Assembly: GCF_000701365.1 (NCBI RefSeq)
Contig: NZ_JNIK01000002.1
Location: forward strand, 124,001 to 188,000
Length of the DNA: 64,000 nt
Direction of reading: 5' to 3'
Origin: Blastococcus sp. URHD0036
GTDB taxonomy: Bacteria; Actinomycetota; Actinomycetes; Mycobacteriales; Geodermatophilaceae
A program made the position numbers and the translations under genes. Below are positions 16,498 through 25,508 of the stretch, piece by piece (positions within the stretch are counted from its first letter, which is position 1; the number at the start of each line of letters is the position of its first letter). The notes beneath the pieces were generated by a model, which worked only from the letters and a program-made list of their open reading frames with translations, ran no database searches and was not told the DNA's origin.

Positions 16498-17481
16498 TCA
16501 CGTGGTGGTGATGCCATGTCCATGGATGCGGATGAGCAGCCTGCCGACGGCTCTGCGTTCGTCCATCGTGCGGATAGCCGCGGCAGCGTCCTCCAGGTCG
16601 AAGACCGACCCGATCGGCGGGTCGACGGCCCCGGACTCCATCAGCGGCAGCAAATCCTGCCACTGCTGGCCGACGAAGCCGGGCTGCGTGTGCCAGAACT
16701 CCTCGGAAGCAGCACCGAGCACCGTTGTGTTGGTCAACAGCAGTCGGTTGACCTTGACCGTCGGAATCGCACGTCCGGTGAAGCCGATGACGATGAGACG
16801 GCCCTCGGTGGCGAGGGAGCGCAGCGAGTCGGTGAAGCGGTCGCCGCCGACCGGGTCGACCACGACGTCCACGCCCCTGCCGCCAGTCAACCGACGCACC
16901 TCGTCCCGGAAGCCGTCGACCGGCAGGACCTCGTCCGCTCCCGCCCTTCGGGCGACCTCCGCCTTGTCCGGGGTGGAGACGACGGCGAGTACTCGCGCGC
17001 CGCGAGCGGCGGCGAGTTGGCAGGCAGCTGTCCCGACACCGCCGGCGGCGCCGTGCACCAGGACCGTCTCCCCCGCGACCAGCCGGGCCCTGCGGTGCAG
17101 TGCGAAGTCGGCGGTCAGGTAGTTCAGCGGGATCGCCGCCCCCTTGTCGAAGGGGACAGCGTCAGGGAGCGGGAAGACCATCTCGGTGTCGACGGCGACC
17201 GTCTCGGCGAAGCCGCCGATGACCGGCATGGCGGCGACCCGGTCGCCGGCGCGGAACCCGCCGGCGTCCTCGCGGACCACGCCGGCGACTTCCCAGCCCG
17301 GAATGAACGGCAGGTCGGGCCGCATCTGGTAGTCGCCACGGGTCTGCAGGACGTCGGGGAAGACCACTCCCGCGTAGTGGACATCGATGCGTACTCGGCC
17401 GGGCGCCGGCTCCGGTTCGGGCACATCCCTGATCTCCACGGCATCCGGACCTGTCAGGGCAGTGATGACAGCGGCACGCAC
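16498..17481 (-). CDS. Zinc-independent medium-chain dehydrogenase, NADPH:quinone oxidoreductase type
   Basis: A 327-residue MDR-superfamily protein with the quinone-reductase features: N-terminal MRAAVITALTGPDAVEIRDV, PFIPGWEVAGVV without zinc-binding Cys residues, and the nucleotide-binding VLVHGAAGGVGTAACQLA. The substrate could be an enoyl-CoA, enone or quinone. ATG 17481 is the natural family start. It lies between the enoyl-CoA hydratase (gap 185 bases) and the CoA ligase (gap 89 bases) in one direction, arguing for a shared acyl-CoA pathway. Confidence 0.9.
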   Translation of the reverse strand: MRAAVITALTGPDAVEIRDVPEPEPAPGRVRIDVHYAGVVFPDVLQTRGDYQMRPDLPFIPGWEVAGVVREDAGGFRAGDRVAAMPVIGGFAETVAVDTEMVFPLPDAVPFDKGAAIPLNYLTADFALHRRARLVAGETVLVHGAAGGVGTAACQLAAARGARVLAVVSTPDKAEVARRAGADEVLPVDGFRDEVRRLTGGRGVDVVVDPVGGDRFTDSLRSLATEGRLIVIGFTGRAIPTVKVNRLLLTNTTVLGAASEEFWHTQPGFVGQQWQDLLPLMESGAVDPPIGSVFDLEDAAAAIRTMDERRAVGRLLIRIHGHGITTT

Positions 17482-17666
17482 GAGATTCCTCCGAGGTGGT
17501 CGATCGCTGACGATGTCCGTCGAGAGGTCACGCAGCCACGCGAAGTTCGGTCGGACGACCGGTCCCTCGGTGGCCAGGCACTGCCCCTCCTACCGGCCCT
17601 CACCGGTCTGCTGGAGCCGGAGGACGCCCGGGACGTCGTCCACGGTGGGACGCGCGACGGTCTCGC

Positions 17667-18566
17667 TCACCCCGGGGCGCCGTTGGCCGCCGCCGTGGCC
17701 GGGGGGCCGGTGATGGCCCCGAGGATGCCGTCCTCGGCCTTGCCGACGGCGTGCCGGTCCTCGTGCACCCAGGCCCAGTGGGCGTGGTTGAGCTCGTGCA
17801 GCGTCAGGCAGGCCTTGAGCGCGTTCTGGAAGCCCATGTTGTCGACGGACTGGTTGACCGACTCCTTGGCCAGCAGCGCCGCCATGGTGGGCAGCTGCGC
17901 GATCTTGCGGGCCAGGGCCAGCGCACCCTCGGCGAGCTCGTCGGCGGGGAAGACCTTGCTCACCATGCCGAGCTTGTGGGCCTCTTCGGCGTCGATCGAG
18001 TCGCCGGTGAGCAGGAGCTCCTTGGTCTTGCGCGGGCCGAACTCCCACGGGTGGGCGAAGTACTCCACCCCGCACATGCCCAGCCGCTGCCCGACCACGT
18101 CGGAGAACTGGGTGCCCTCCGCGGCCACGATCAGGTCGCACGCCCACGCGAGCATCAGGCCCGCGGAGATCACGTTGCCGTGCACCTGGGCGATGGTGAT
18201 CTTGCGCAGGTCCCGCCAGCGGGCGGTGTTCTGGAAGTAGTAGTGCCACTCCTGCAGGTACAGCTTCTCCGCACCCTGCCGCGTGCCACCGTCGATCGTC
18301 ACGCTGTGGTGCTGCGAGGGGCCCGGCATCCACTCGGCGATCGACTGCTTGGACCCGGTGTCGTGGCCGGCGGAGAACACCGGACCCTCGGCGCCCAGGA
18401 TGATCACCCGGACCAGGTCGTCCATCTCGGCCGCCCGGAAGGCGTCGTCGAGCTCGACGAGCATGCCGCGGTTCTGCGCGTTCCGCTGCTTGGGCCGGTT
18501 CAGGTTGATCCGGACGATCGTGCCCTCGTCCAGCGGCTCGTAGGTGATGAACTGGTAGTCGGCCAT
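17667..18566 (-). CDS. Enoyl-CoA hydratase/isomerase family protein (crotonase fold)
   Basis: A 299-residue crotonase-superfamily protein. The oxyanion-hole segments are present: FSAGHDTGSKQ at about 66-76 and QVHGNVISAGLMLAWACDLIVAAEG. It is about 40 residues longer than typical EchA because of an insertion after the first motif (MPGPSQHHSVTIDGGTRQGAEKLYLQEW) seen in a subgroup of actinobacterial hydratases. The catalytic Glu pair of classic hydratases is not evident, so isomerase, hydrolase or lyase chemistry is possible. First gene after the hairpin at 18642-18683. Confidence 0.88.
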   Translation of the reverse strand: MADYQFITYEPLDEGTIVRINLNRPKQRNAQNRGMLVELDDAFRAAEMDDLVRVIILGAEGPVFSAGHDTGSKQSIAEWMPGPSQHHSVTIDGGTRQGAEKLYLQEWHYYFQNTARWRDLRKITIAQVHGNVISAGLMLAWACDLIVAAEGTQFSDVVGQRLGMCGVEYFAHPWEFGPRKTKELLLTGDSIDAEEAHKLGMVSKVFPADELAEGALALARKIAQLPTMAALLAKESVNQSVDNMGFQNALKACLTLHELNHAHWAWVHEDRHAVGKAEDGILGAITGPPATAAANGAPG

Positions 18567-18641
18567 CCGTGCTCTCCGCCTCTCCGCCCGGCGCCGTCGC
18601 CGGGGTGGGTCCGATCAGGGGGAACTGCTGCGGACACGACG

Positions 18642-18683
18642 GAGGCGCCGGCCGGACGGCCGTGCTCGTCCGGCCGGCGCCTC
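18642..18683 (-). terminator. Strong hairpin terminator between amidohydrolase and enoyl-CoA hydratase genes
   Basis: A perfect 17-bp stem (18642-18658 with 18667-18683; arms begin GAGGCGCCGG) and an 8-base loop, 69 bases after the amidohydrolase stop. It should separate the amidohydrolase transcript from the downstream acyl-CoA genes, or attenuate read-through. Confidence 0.75.
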
Positions 18684-18751
18684 AGGTCGTGTATGGCCCC
18701 GTCCCGGGGTTCACCCCGAGGCTGCAAGGGGCGAGAAGGACGGGTCCTAGC

Positions 18752-20023
18752 TCAGGCGGCGATGACCTTGTCGTCGGCGGCGAAGCCGAAGAGCTTGTTC
18801 AGGTTGCCGCCCATGACCTTGGCCTTGTCCTCGTCGGAGAGGCCCTCGAGCTCGTTCATGTACTCGATCGGGTCGTGCAGGCCCTCGGGGTGCGGGTAGT
18901 CCGAACCGAAGACGACGTTGTCGACGCCCATGGCCTCGATCACGCCGACCACGTCCTCCTCGAAGAAGGGGTGCAGGACGATCGACCGCTTGAGCGCGAC
19001 GGTCGGGTCCTCGTCGAAGGCGCCCGGGTTGCGGCCGTACACCTTCGCCATGGTGGCGAGGAGCGGCTTGAGCCAGGAGCTGCCGTTCTCCACGGGCATG
19101 AACCGGAGGTCGGGGAACCGGGTCGCCAGGCCGTGGCCGACGATCGAGGTCACCGTGTCCTTGATGCCGCGATAATCGGCTGACACCAGCGCGTGGAAGC
19201 CCGAGGTCTTGGCGAAGGCCAGGAACTCGCCCTGGCGGCCCTCCCACTCGTTCATGTAGCGCTGCTGGCCGTCGTCGGAGGAGTGCATGCCGACGATGAG
19301 GCCGGCCTCGTTCACCCGCTCCCAGAACGGGTCGTACTCCGGCAGCGCGAAGGAGCGGCGGCGGCCGTTGTAGCCGGGCACCGGAGCCGGGCGGATGAGG
19401 ATGGCCTTGGCGCCGCGCTCCACGACGTAGTCCAGCTCGGCCAGCGCCTTGTCCAGGACCGGCAGGGTGATGACCGGGGTCGGGAAGATCCGGTTCTCGT
19501 AGTTGAAGGTCCAGTGCTCGTGCATCCACTCGTTGAGCGCGTGCACCATCACGTGCGTGGCGTCGGGGTCGTCGGCCATGCGCTCCTCGAGCAACGATGC
19601 CAGCGTCGGCCACATCACCGCGCGGTCCAGGCCCAGTTCGTCGAGGACCATCAGCCGGTCGGCCGGGTTGAAGAACGCCGGCGGCGACTCGATGTACTTG
19701 GGCGGCATGCCCGCGATGGAGCTGCGCTCCTCGTTGGTGACCTCGCCGAACGAGGTCTTATTGGCGACCGGCTTGTGCTTCGACGAGGGGTTCTTGGCGC
19801 GGAACTCCAGCTCGAGGGCCCCGGGAGGCGCGACCTTGTTGAAGGTCGGGTTCGGGATGTACTCGCTGATGACGTTGCGCAGCGCGATCTTGGTGCGGCC
19901 GTTGACCTGCACGTACTTGACCAGGCCCGCGTACTCCGCAGGGAGGTACTTGGTGAAGGCGTCGGTGGTCTCGTAGAAGTGGTTGTCGGCGTCGAACACC
20001 GGGAAGTCGAGTCGTCGGGCCAC
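18752..20023 (-). CDS. Amidohydrolase family 2 (TIM-barrel metal-dependent hydrolase)
   Basis: A 423-residue protein related to the partial gene at the window start. The N-terminal metal motif reads FDADNHFYE, followed by barrel strands with RPAPV, VGMHSSD and the terminal GSDYPHPEG motif with the conserved Asp; GNLNKLFGF is the usual tail. GTG 20023 is chosen because a GAGGAGAG box precedes it. The family includes decarboxylases and hydrolases of aromatic acids, which fits the neighbouring CoA ligase and hydratase, but the reaction is not determined. A clear promoter and palindrome (site B) lie upstream. Confidence 0.92.
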   Translation of the reverse strand: MARRLDFPVFDADNHFYETTDAFTKYLPAEYAGLVKYVQVNGRTKIALRNVISEYIPNPTFNKVAPPGALELEFRAKNPSSKHKPVANKTSFGEVTNEERSSIAGMPPKYIESPPAFFNPADRLMVLDELGLDRAVMWPTLASLLEERMADDPDATHVMVHALNEWMHEHWTFNYENRIFPTPVITLPVLDKALAELDYVVERGAKAILIRPAPVPGYNGRRRSFALPEYDPFWERVNEAGLIVGMHSSDDGQQRYMNEWEGRQGEFLAFAKTSGFHALVSADYRGIKDTVTSIVGHGLATRFPDLRFMPVENGSSWLKPLLATMAKVYGRNPGAFDEDPTVALKRSIVLHPFFEEDVVGVIEAMGVDNVVFGSDYPHPEGLHDPIEYMNELEGLSDEDKAKVMGGNLNKLFGFAADDKVIAA

Positions 20024-20077
20024 GAGGCCTCTCCTCATTCGTCGGATCGGGCGCGGCCGGACTGACGCGGCCCTGGG

Positions 20078-20091
20078 GTAACGCGCGTTAC
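20078..20091. promoter_or_regulatory. Operator-like palindrome, site B
   Basis: GTAACGCGCGTTAC, a perfect 14-bp palindrome, 55 bases upstream of the amidohydrolase start and downstream of its -10 box. It is the most symmetrical member of the set A-E and gives the consensus half-site GTAACGC. Confidence 0.7.
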
Positions 20092-20105
20092 GCAGTCGCC
20101 GTGGC

Positions 20106-20140
20106 CGAACGTAGCAGCGAGCCCGAGCCACCTCAAGCCC
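20106..20140 (-). promoter_or_regulatory. Predicted promoter of the amidohydrolase gene, duplicated element
   Basis: Minus-strand -35 TTGAGG, 17-base spacer, -10 TACGTT; 31 of 35 positions match the block at 13429-13463. The remaining intergenic sequence to 20346 shows no gene or other element I can support. Confidence 0.6.
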
Positions 20141-20346
20141 TGAGATCGATAGTTCGACAACGACGGATTCGTCCGGCCCATCCCGGTAGCAGCATCCTGC
20201 GCTGCGTCCTCGGGCGGGCCCGTCCCAACGCCCCTGAGCGATCGCTCCGGCGTGCACATCCACAACGGCGCGCACGGAGCCCGGTCGGCGGCCGCGTCGA
20301 GATCGGCGGCGGCCGCTTCGGGCGCCCGGCGCGGGACACAGGCGGG

Positions 20347-21759
20347 TCAGGAGCCGCTGTCGCCGGGGATCCGAGGCGGCGCGGAGTGCGGTGCCGCTGG
20401 CTTGCTCGTGTCCTGCATGCGAACGAGCACGAGGGTCGCGGCCAGCGAGCAGGCCGCGGTCAACAGGAAGACGAGGGCGAACGGGCCGTCGTCGGTCGCG
20501 TCGCCGGCCAGCGCGGTGAACAGTCCGATGCCGATGACGGCACCGACCTGGAAGCCCGTCTGCTGGAGGGAGGCGGCCAGGCCGACGTCCCGCTCGTCCA
20601 CCGCCGAGCCCTGAGCCGACAGCAGCGAGGGATTGAGGTGTCCCACGGCGTATCCGCTGAGTGCGATCGCGATCGCCACGACGACCAGCGAGGACACCAA
20701 GCCGCCCACCGCCATCACGGCAAGGGCCAGGGTCAGGGCGATCCCGGCCATCAGGGCGACGCGGCGCTCACCGAAGCGCATGGCCGCCCGGCCGGCGGTG
20801 GGGGCGGCGAGCACGATCGAGAGCGCCCGAGGCACGGTGAGCAGTGAGGTCACCGCTGCGGTGAGCCCCAGCACGCCCTGCAGGTAGAGCGGGGTGACGA
20901 CGAAGTTCCCCATGTAACCGGCGCCGACGAGAACGGTCGCACCGGTGATGACCCGGACGTTGTGGGAGCCCAGCACGCGCACCGGAAGCAGTGGCGAGAC
21001 CGCGCGCCGCTCGACGAGGACGAGCACCCGGAGGGCGAGCGGCGCGATCACCAGGCACGCGACCGGTACCGGCGACCACCCCCAGACGGCTAGCCGGTTG
21101 ATGCCGAAGGTGAGCGTGAGGGTGGCGACCGCGAGCGCCAGGGCACCGGGAACATCCAGGGATGAGCGGGCCCGCTTGCCCGGGTCGGCCGGCGTGACGA
21201 TCAGGGAGAGGATCAGCGCCCCGGCGCACAACCCGACCTGGCCCACGAAGATGGCACGCCAGCCGACCAGGTCCACCAGTGGCCCGCCCACGACCACGCC
21301 GATGACCGCCGCGGCCGAGGTGGTGGCGCCGATCCGGGCGCTGGCCCGGACCCGCTGGCCGGGCGGGCTCGCGCGGAAGAGCATCGCCACGGCGGTCGGC
21401 ACCGTGGCGGCCGCGCCGGTCTGGGAGAGGGTGCGGGCCATGATGAGGCTCGTCGCGTTCCACGCCAACGCGCTGCCGAGTGCGAACACCATCGCGATGA
21501 CGATCCCCACCAGGTACACGCGCCGGTGACCGTAGATGTCGCCCAGCCGGCCGAACAGCGGCGTGCTGACAGCGGCGGCGAGCAGCGGAGCGGTGGTGAC
21601 CCAGACGACCGTGGAGGGCAGCGCGTTCAGGTCCTCCGCGATCGGTTGCACGGCGATCGTGAGGATCGTCGACGGGAAGCTCGTGGTGAAGAGCCCGAGC
21701 AGGAGCGCGGCGGTGATCCACCCGGTCCCACGATGGGTCTCCTCGCTTGAAGCCTGCAC
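20347..21759 (-). CDS. MFS transporter, DHA2 (14-TM, EmrB/QacA-like) family
   Basis: A 470-residue membrane protein with many hydrophobic helices. Motif A after the second helix reads GRLGDIYGHRRVYLVG, and the antiporter-type motif C region (SAAAVIGVVVGGPLVD) is present. GTG 21759 is the best start: a GGGAGCG box precedes it, and the protein then begins MQASSEETHRGTGW before the first helix. It lies 110 bases downstream of GH1 in the same direction, so it is probably the last gene of the glycoside operon, exporting a toxic aglycone or carrying out drug efflux; uptake of sugar is less typical of this subfamily. Confidence 0.9.
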   Translation of the reverse strand: MQASSEETHRGTGWITAALLLGLFTTSFPSTILTIAVQPIAEDLNALPSTVVWVTTAPLLAAAVSTPLFGRLGDIYGHRRVYLVGIVIAMVFALGSALAWNATSLIMARTLSQTGAAATVPTAVAMLFRASPPGQRVRASARIGATTSAAAVIGVVVGGPLVDLVGWRAIFVGQVGLCAGALILSLIVTPADPGKRARSSLDVPGALALAVATLTLTFGINRLAVWGWSPVPVACLVIAPLALRVLVLVERRAVSPLLPVRVLGSHNVRVITGATVLVGAGYMGNFVVTPLYLQGVLGLTAAVTSLLTVPRALSIVLAAPTAGRAAMRFGERRVALMAGIALTLALAVMAVGGLVSSLVVVAIAIALSGYAVGHLNPSLLSAQGSAVDERDVGLAASLQQTGFQVGAVIGIGLFTALAGDATDDGPFALVFLLTAACSLAATLVLVRMQDTSKPAAPHSAPPRIPGDSGS

Positions 21760-21869
21760 GTGGCGCTCCCATCGGTACGGCCGGGGGTGGTGACGGATCG
21801 TGGATCGGATCGCGCCGCGCTCCCGGTTCTTCCCTTGCGGCCGCGGTGTTCGGCGCACAGAGCGACCGC

Positions 21870-23099
21870 TCAGGAATCCAGGACGCCGCCGCGACGGGCG
21901 ACGTCGCCCAACCACGCGAGGCTCGGTTTGGGCTTGCGCTCGAACGTCTCCCGGTCCACCGCGATGAGGCCGAAGGTGGGCTCCCAATGGCCCCACTCGT
22001 AGTTGTCCAGAGCCGACCAGTGCAGGTAGCCGCGGACGTCGACGCCCTCGTCGGCGGTGACGAGGAGGCCACGCAGGGCCTCGCGCGTGTACGCGATCCG
22101 ACGGGTGTCGTCGGCGGTGGCGATGCCGTTCTCCGTCACCAGGACCGGCACGCCCCCGGTCACCTCCCAGCTGTGCCGGATCGCCATGCCGAGCGCGTCC
22201 GGCCGGAAGGCGGTGCCGACCTGCGTGTTGTCCGGATGCTGCGGGGTCGGCACCAGACCGTTCGCGTCCACCTCCTGCGTGGAGTACGCCTGCACCCCGA
22301 CGAAGTCGTCCCCGCGGGCAGCCTCGAAGTACAGGTCCTCGCGGACGTAGCGCTCCTCGATCAGCTTCTGCTCTCCACCCGGCGCGGCGGTGTACGCCCC
22401 GGCGGCGACCGTCCAGCCGACCGCGGCGTCGGTTCGCTCTCGCACGATGCTGCGGGCGGCGGCGTGGACGTCGGCCAGCCGGCGGCCGATCTCCGGGTCC
22501 GGCGCCGGCAGCACTGCCGGCCGCCCCGTCCCCTGGCCCCCTTCGCCCTCGCTCTCGACCGTCGGGCTCTGCCACTCCGCCAGCTCCCCGGCCTCGACCG
22601 CGCGGGCGAGCGTCACCATCATCGCCAGCATGTTGGGCTCGTTGAACGTCGCGACGTAGGGGACGCCGTCGAGGATCCCGGTGGCCGCCTGCACGTAGGA
22701 GACGAAGCGATCGAGTGCCTTCTCCCCGGTCCAGCCACCTTCCTCGGCGAACCACCGCGGCACGGTGAAGTGGTTCAGCGTCACCACCGGGGCGAGGCCC
22801 AGCTGCAACGCGGTGTCGATCATCCGCCGGTAGTGCGCCAGCTCTGCGCGCGACACGTGGCCGGGGTCGGGTTCGATGCGCGCCCACTCGATGCCGAAGC
22901 GGTACGCGTTGAGCCCTGCGTCGGCGAGCAGCCGCATGTCTTCGGCGTAGCGGTGGTAGCTGTCGCACGCATCGCCGCTGCGCTCCATGCCGGGCATCAG
23001 CCGCTCCGTGGCCCACCAGTCGCTGTTGAGGTTGTTGCCCTCGATCTGGTGCGGTGCCGTGGCCGCGCCCCACAGGAAGTCGGGGGTCGGTCGCCTCAT
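21870..23099 (-). CDS. Glycoside hydrolase family 1 (beta-glucosidase type)
   Basis: A 409-residue GH1 enzyme with N-terminal FLWGAATAPHQIEG, acid/base Glu154 in TFNEPN and nucleophile Glu323 in VTENG, and the C-terminal HWSALDNYEWG that lines the sugar-binding site. It is shorter than the usual 440-480 residues. No signal peptide, so it acts on imported beta-glycosides in the cytoplasm. Part of the minus-strand operon between GH3 and the MFS gene. ATG 23099 precedes the conserved start of the barrel. Confidence 0.93.
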   Translation of the reverse strand: MRRPTPDFLWGAATAPHQIEGNNLNSDWWATERLMPGMERSGDACDSYHRYAEDMRLLADAGLNAYRFGIEWARIEPDPGHVSRAELAHYRRMIDTALQLGLAPVVTLNHFTVPRWFAEEGGWTGEKALDRFVSYVQAATGILDGVPYVATFNEPNMLAMMVTLARAVEAGELAEWQSPTVESEGEGGQGTGRPAVLPAPDPEIGRRLADVHAAARSIVRERTDAAVGWTVAAGAYTAAPGGEQKLIEERYVREDLYFEAARGDDFVGVQAYSTQEVDANGLVPTPQHPDNTQVGTAFRPDALGMAIRHSWEVTGGVPVLVTENGIATADDTRRIAYTREALRGLLVTADEGVDVRGYLHWSALDNYEWGHWEPTFGLIAVDRETFERKPKPSLAWLGDVARRGGVLDS

Positions 23100-23291
23100 C
23101 TGTGGATCCTCACTGTCTCGGTGTCGTTGGATCGAGTCGAGCCGCGAGGCGAGGCGCACGGCGACGGCGAGGAGCCGGATGTCCGCCGGTGACCCGGGTC
23201 CGCTCGGATGGAGGCGCCGTTGAGGTCACCGTCCGACCCGCAGGACCGTCAGTGGAAGCCGGCCGCGATGTGGTCAGTGAGCACGGGCCCG

Positions 23292-25508
23292 TCAGGAGGC
23301 CGCTGTCCCTGGAGCAGCCGCGGGCGGCGCGGCGCCGTCCCGGCCGCCGCCGAAAGCGCTCAGCCGGCCGACGGGGATGGACCCCATCGTCTGGGCCACG
23401 TCCATACCGAGGGCCTCACCGGCCGAGGCGAGCAGCGGCAGGATCGACGCCCTGGCTTCGGGGTCCGCCAGCACCTCATCCAGAGTGCTCTCCCCGGTGA
23501 TGGGAGGGCGGAACCCGTCCCCGATCACGCCGACGAGCGCGGTGGCGCGCAGGTCGCGGCTGGACACCCCGGCCGACACCTCGTACTCCCCCGGCTCGAG
23601 GACCCACCGCTGTGCCTTCGGGTGCCAGTAGGCCAGATCCGCGCGGCGCAGCAGCGCCGACACCCGCCGGCTCTCCCCCGGCTCCAGGACCACTGCGGCG
23701 AAGCCCTTCAGTTCACGCAGCGGCCGCCGCACCGCCGATCCGGGGACACCGACGTAGAACTGCACGACCTCCCGCCCGGCCCGGGCCCCGGTGTTGGCTA
23801 CGGTGACGGTGGCGGTGATGCCGTCGTCCGAGGCGCCCAGGTGCAGGTCGGTCACGTCGAAGGTCGTGTAGGACAGGCCGTGGCCGAAGGGGAACGTCAC
23901 GTCGATGCCACGAGCGTCGTACCAGCGATGCCCGACGTGCACGCCCTCGCTGTAGCGGTGCGCGGAGAACTCGCTGGGGAAGTCCAGGTAGGCGGGCACG
24001 TCCTGCAGCCGCTGAGGCACCGTCTCGGCGAGCTTGCCCGAGGGGTTGACCGCGCCCACCAGGACGTCGGCCAGCGCCGCTCCCCCGCCCTGCCCGATCA
24101 GCGCGCCGTCCACGATCGCCGGCACCAGGTCCACCACCGGCGCCAGCCGGACCACCCCGCCATGGGACAGCACCAGCACGGTGCGCGGCTGCACGGCGGC
24201 GACTTCCCGGACGAGCGCGACCTGGTCGGCGGGGAGCTCGATGTCCTCGCGGTCGAAGCCCTCCGACTCCTGCTCTTCCGCCAGCCCGATGAACAGGACG
24301 GCGACGTCGGCGGCGCGGGCGGCCTCGACGGCCTCCGCCCGCAGCGCGTCGGGGTCCCCCGATCCGTCGGTGGTGAACCCGCGCGTGGAGGCGACGGGTC
24401 CGCCGTGGCGGGCGCGCAGCTCCTCGAGGGGGACGTCGAGGCGGGTGGGGTTCACGTGCGAGCTGCCCCCGCCCTGGTAACGCGGCAGCTCGGCGAACTC
24501 CCCGATCACCGCCACCGAAGCATCGGGCGCCAGGGGCAGCAGGGCCGATCCGTCCACGGGGTCGTTCTCCAGCAGCACCACACACCGCGCGGCCACCTGG
24601 CGGGCCAGCTCGTGGTGGGCGTCGGCGTCGAAGGCCACTCCCGGGCGGCGGCCGGCGGCCACCTTCGCCGCGAGCTCCGCGACGGTCCGGCCGGCGCGCT
24701 GCAGCGACGCCGCGGGCAGCCCGCCCTCCTCGACCGCCGTGACCAGGCCGGCGTCGCCCCCCGGATCGGGGCCGGGCATCTGCAGGTCCAGGCCGGCCGC
24801 GACGGCCGCGACGCGGTCGGCGACGGCGCCCCAGTCGCTGACCACCACCCCGTCGAAGCCCCACTCACCGCGCAGGACGTCGGTCAGCAACGACCGGTCC
24901 TCGGTCGCGTAGACGCCGTTGACCTTGTTGTAAGCGGCCATCACCGTCCATGGCTGCGCGTCCTCCACCACCCGCTGGAAGGCGCGGAGGTAGATCTCGC
25001 GCAGTGGCCGCTGCTCGACGTCGGAACTCGCCCGCATGCGGTCGTGCTCGGCCTCGTTGCCGGCGAAGTGCTTCAGCGAGGTCCCCACGCCCTCGCCCTG
25101 CACGCCGCGCACCCAGGCGGCCGCCAGGGTCCCGGTCAGCACCGGGTCCTCGGAGAAGTACTCGAAGCTGCGGCCGCCGCGGGGGTCCCGCTTGATGTTC
25201 ACCCCCGGGCCCAGCAGCACCCCCACGCCGTGGGCCTGCGCCTCCCGGCCCAGCGCCGCACCGACCTCGGAGGCGAGCTCCGGGTCCCACGACTGCGCCA
25301 GCCCCACCGCCGGGGGGAAGCACGTCGCCGGCTCGCTCGCCGCCAGCCCCAGATGGTCCGGGGACGCGACCTGCTTGCGGATACCGTGCGGCCCGTCGGT
25401 CAGCCAGAACGACGCCGCACCGTCCGCCTCCTTCGTCGTCCAGAACGACGCCCCGCTCGTGAGGGCCGCAGCCTCCTCGAGGCGGCGACCGGCGTCGGGC
25501 GTGGTCAT
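23292..25508 (-). CDS. Glycoside hydrolase family 3 (beta-glucosidase/xylosidase type)
   Basis: A 738-residue cytoplasmic GH3. The nucleophile Asp is in VVVSDWGAV; other family marks are LTDGPHGIRKQ, KHFAGNEAE, the ESEGFDRED segment of the second domain, FGHGLSYT, and a C-terminal fibronectin III-like domain (ATVTVANTGARAGREVVQFYV). ATG 25508 overlaps the stop of the upstream Gfo/Idh gene by 4 bases (ATGA), confirming the start and the operon. The protein ends with an unusual Gly/Pro/Ala-rich tail. Confidence 0.94.
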   Translation of the reverse strand: MTTPDAGRRLEEAAALTSGASFWTTKEADGAASFWLTDGPHGIRKQVASPDHLGLAASEPATCFPPAVGLAQSWDPELASEVGAALGREAQAHGVGVLLGPGVNIKRDPRGGRSFEYFSEDPVLTGTLAAAWVRGVQGEGVGTSLKHFAGNEAEHDRMRASSDVEQRPLREIYLRAFQRVVEDAQPWTVMAAYNKVNGVYATEDRSLLTDVLRGEWGFDGVVVSDWGAVADRVAAVAAGLDLQMPGPDPGGDAGLVTAVEEGGLPAASLQRAGRTVAELAAKVAAGRRPGVAFDADAHHELARQVAARCVVLLENDPVDGSALLPLAPDASVAVIGEFAELPRYQGGGSSHVNPTRLDVPLEELRARHGGPVASTRGFTTDGSGDPDALRAEAVEAARAADVAVLFIGLAEEQESEGFDREDIELPADQVALVREVAAVQPRTVLVLSHGGVVRLAPVVDLVPAIVDGALIGQGGGAALADVLVGAVNPSGKLAETVPQRLQDVPAYLDFPSEFSAHRYSEGVHVGHRWYDARGIDVTFPFGHGLSYTTFDVTDLHLGASDDGITATVTVANTGARAGREVVQFYVGVPGSAVRRPLRELKGFAAVVLEPGESRRVSALLRRADLAYWHPKAQRWVLEPGEYEVSAGVSSRDLRATALVGVIGDGFRPPITGESTLDEVLADPEARASILPLLASAGEALGMDVAQTMGSIPVGRLSAFGGGRDGAAPPAAAPGTAAS

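Noticed and set aside
20347-23073. Single 908-residue fusion of GH1 and MFS proteins on the minus strand
   Set aside because: The upstream part of that frame is out of phase with the true GH1 frame; the MFS protein has its own GTG start and ribosome-binding site at 21759.
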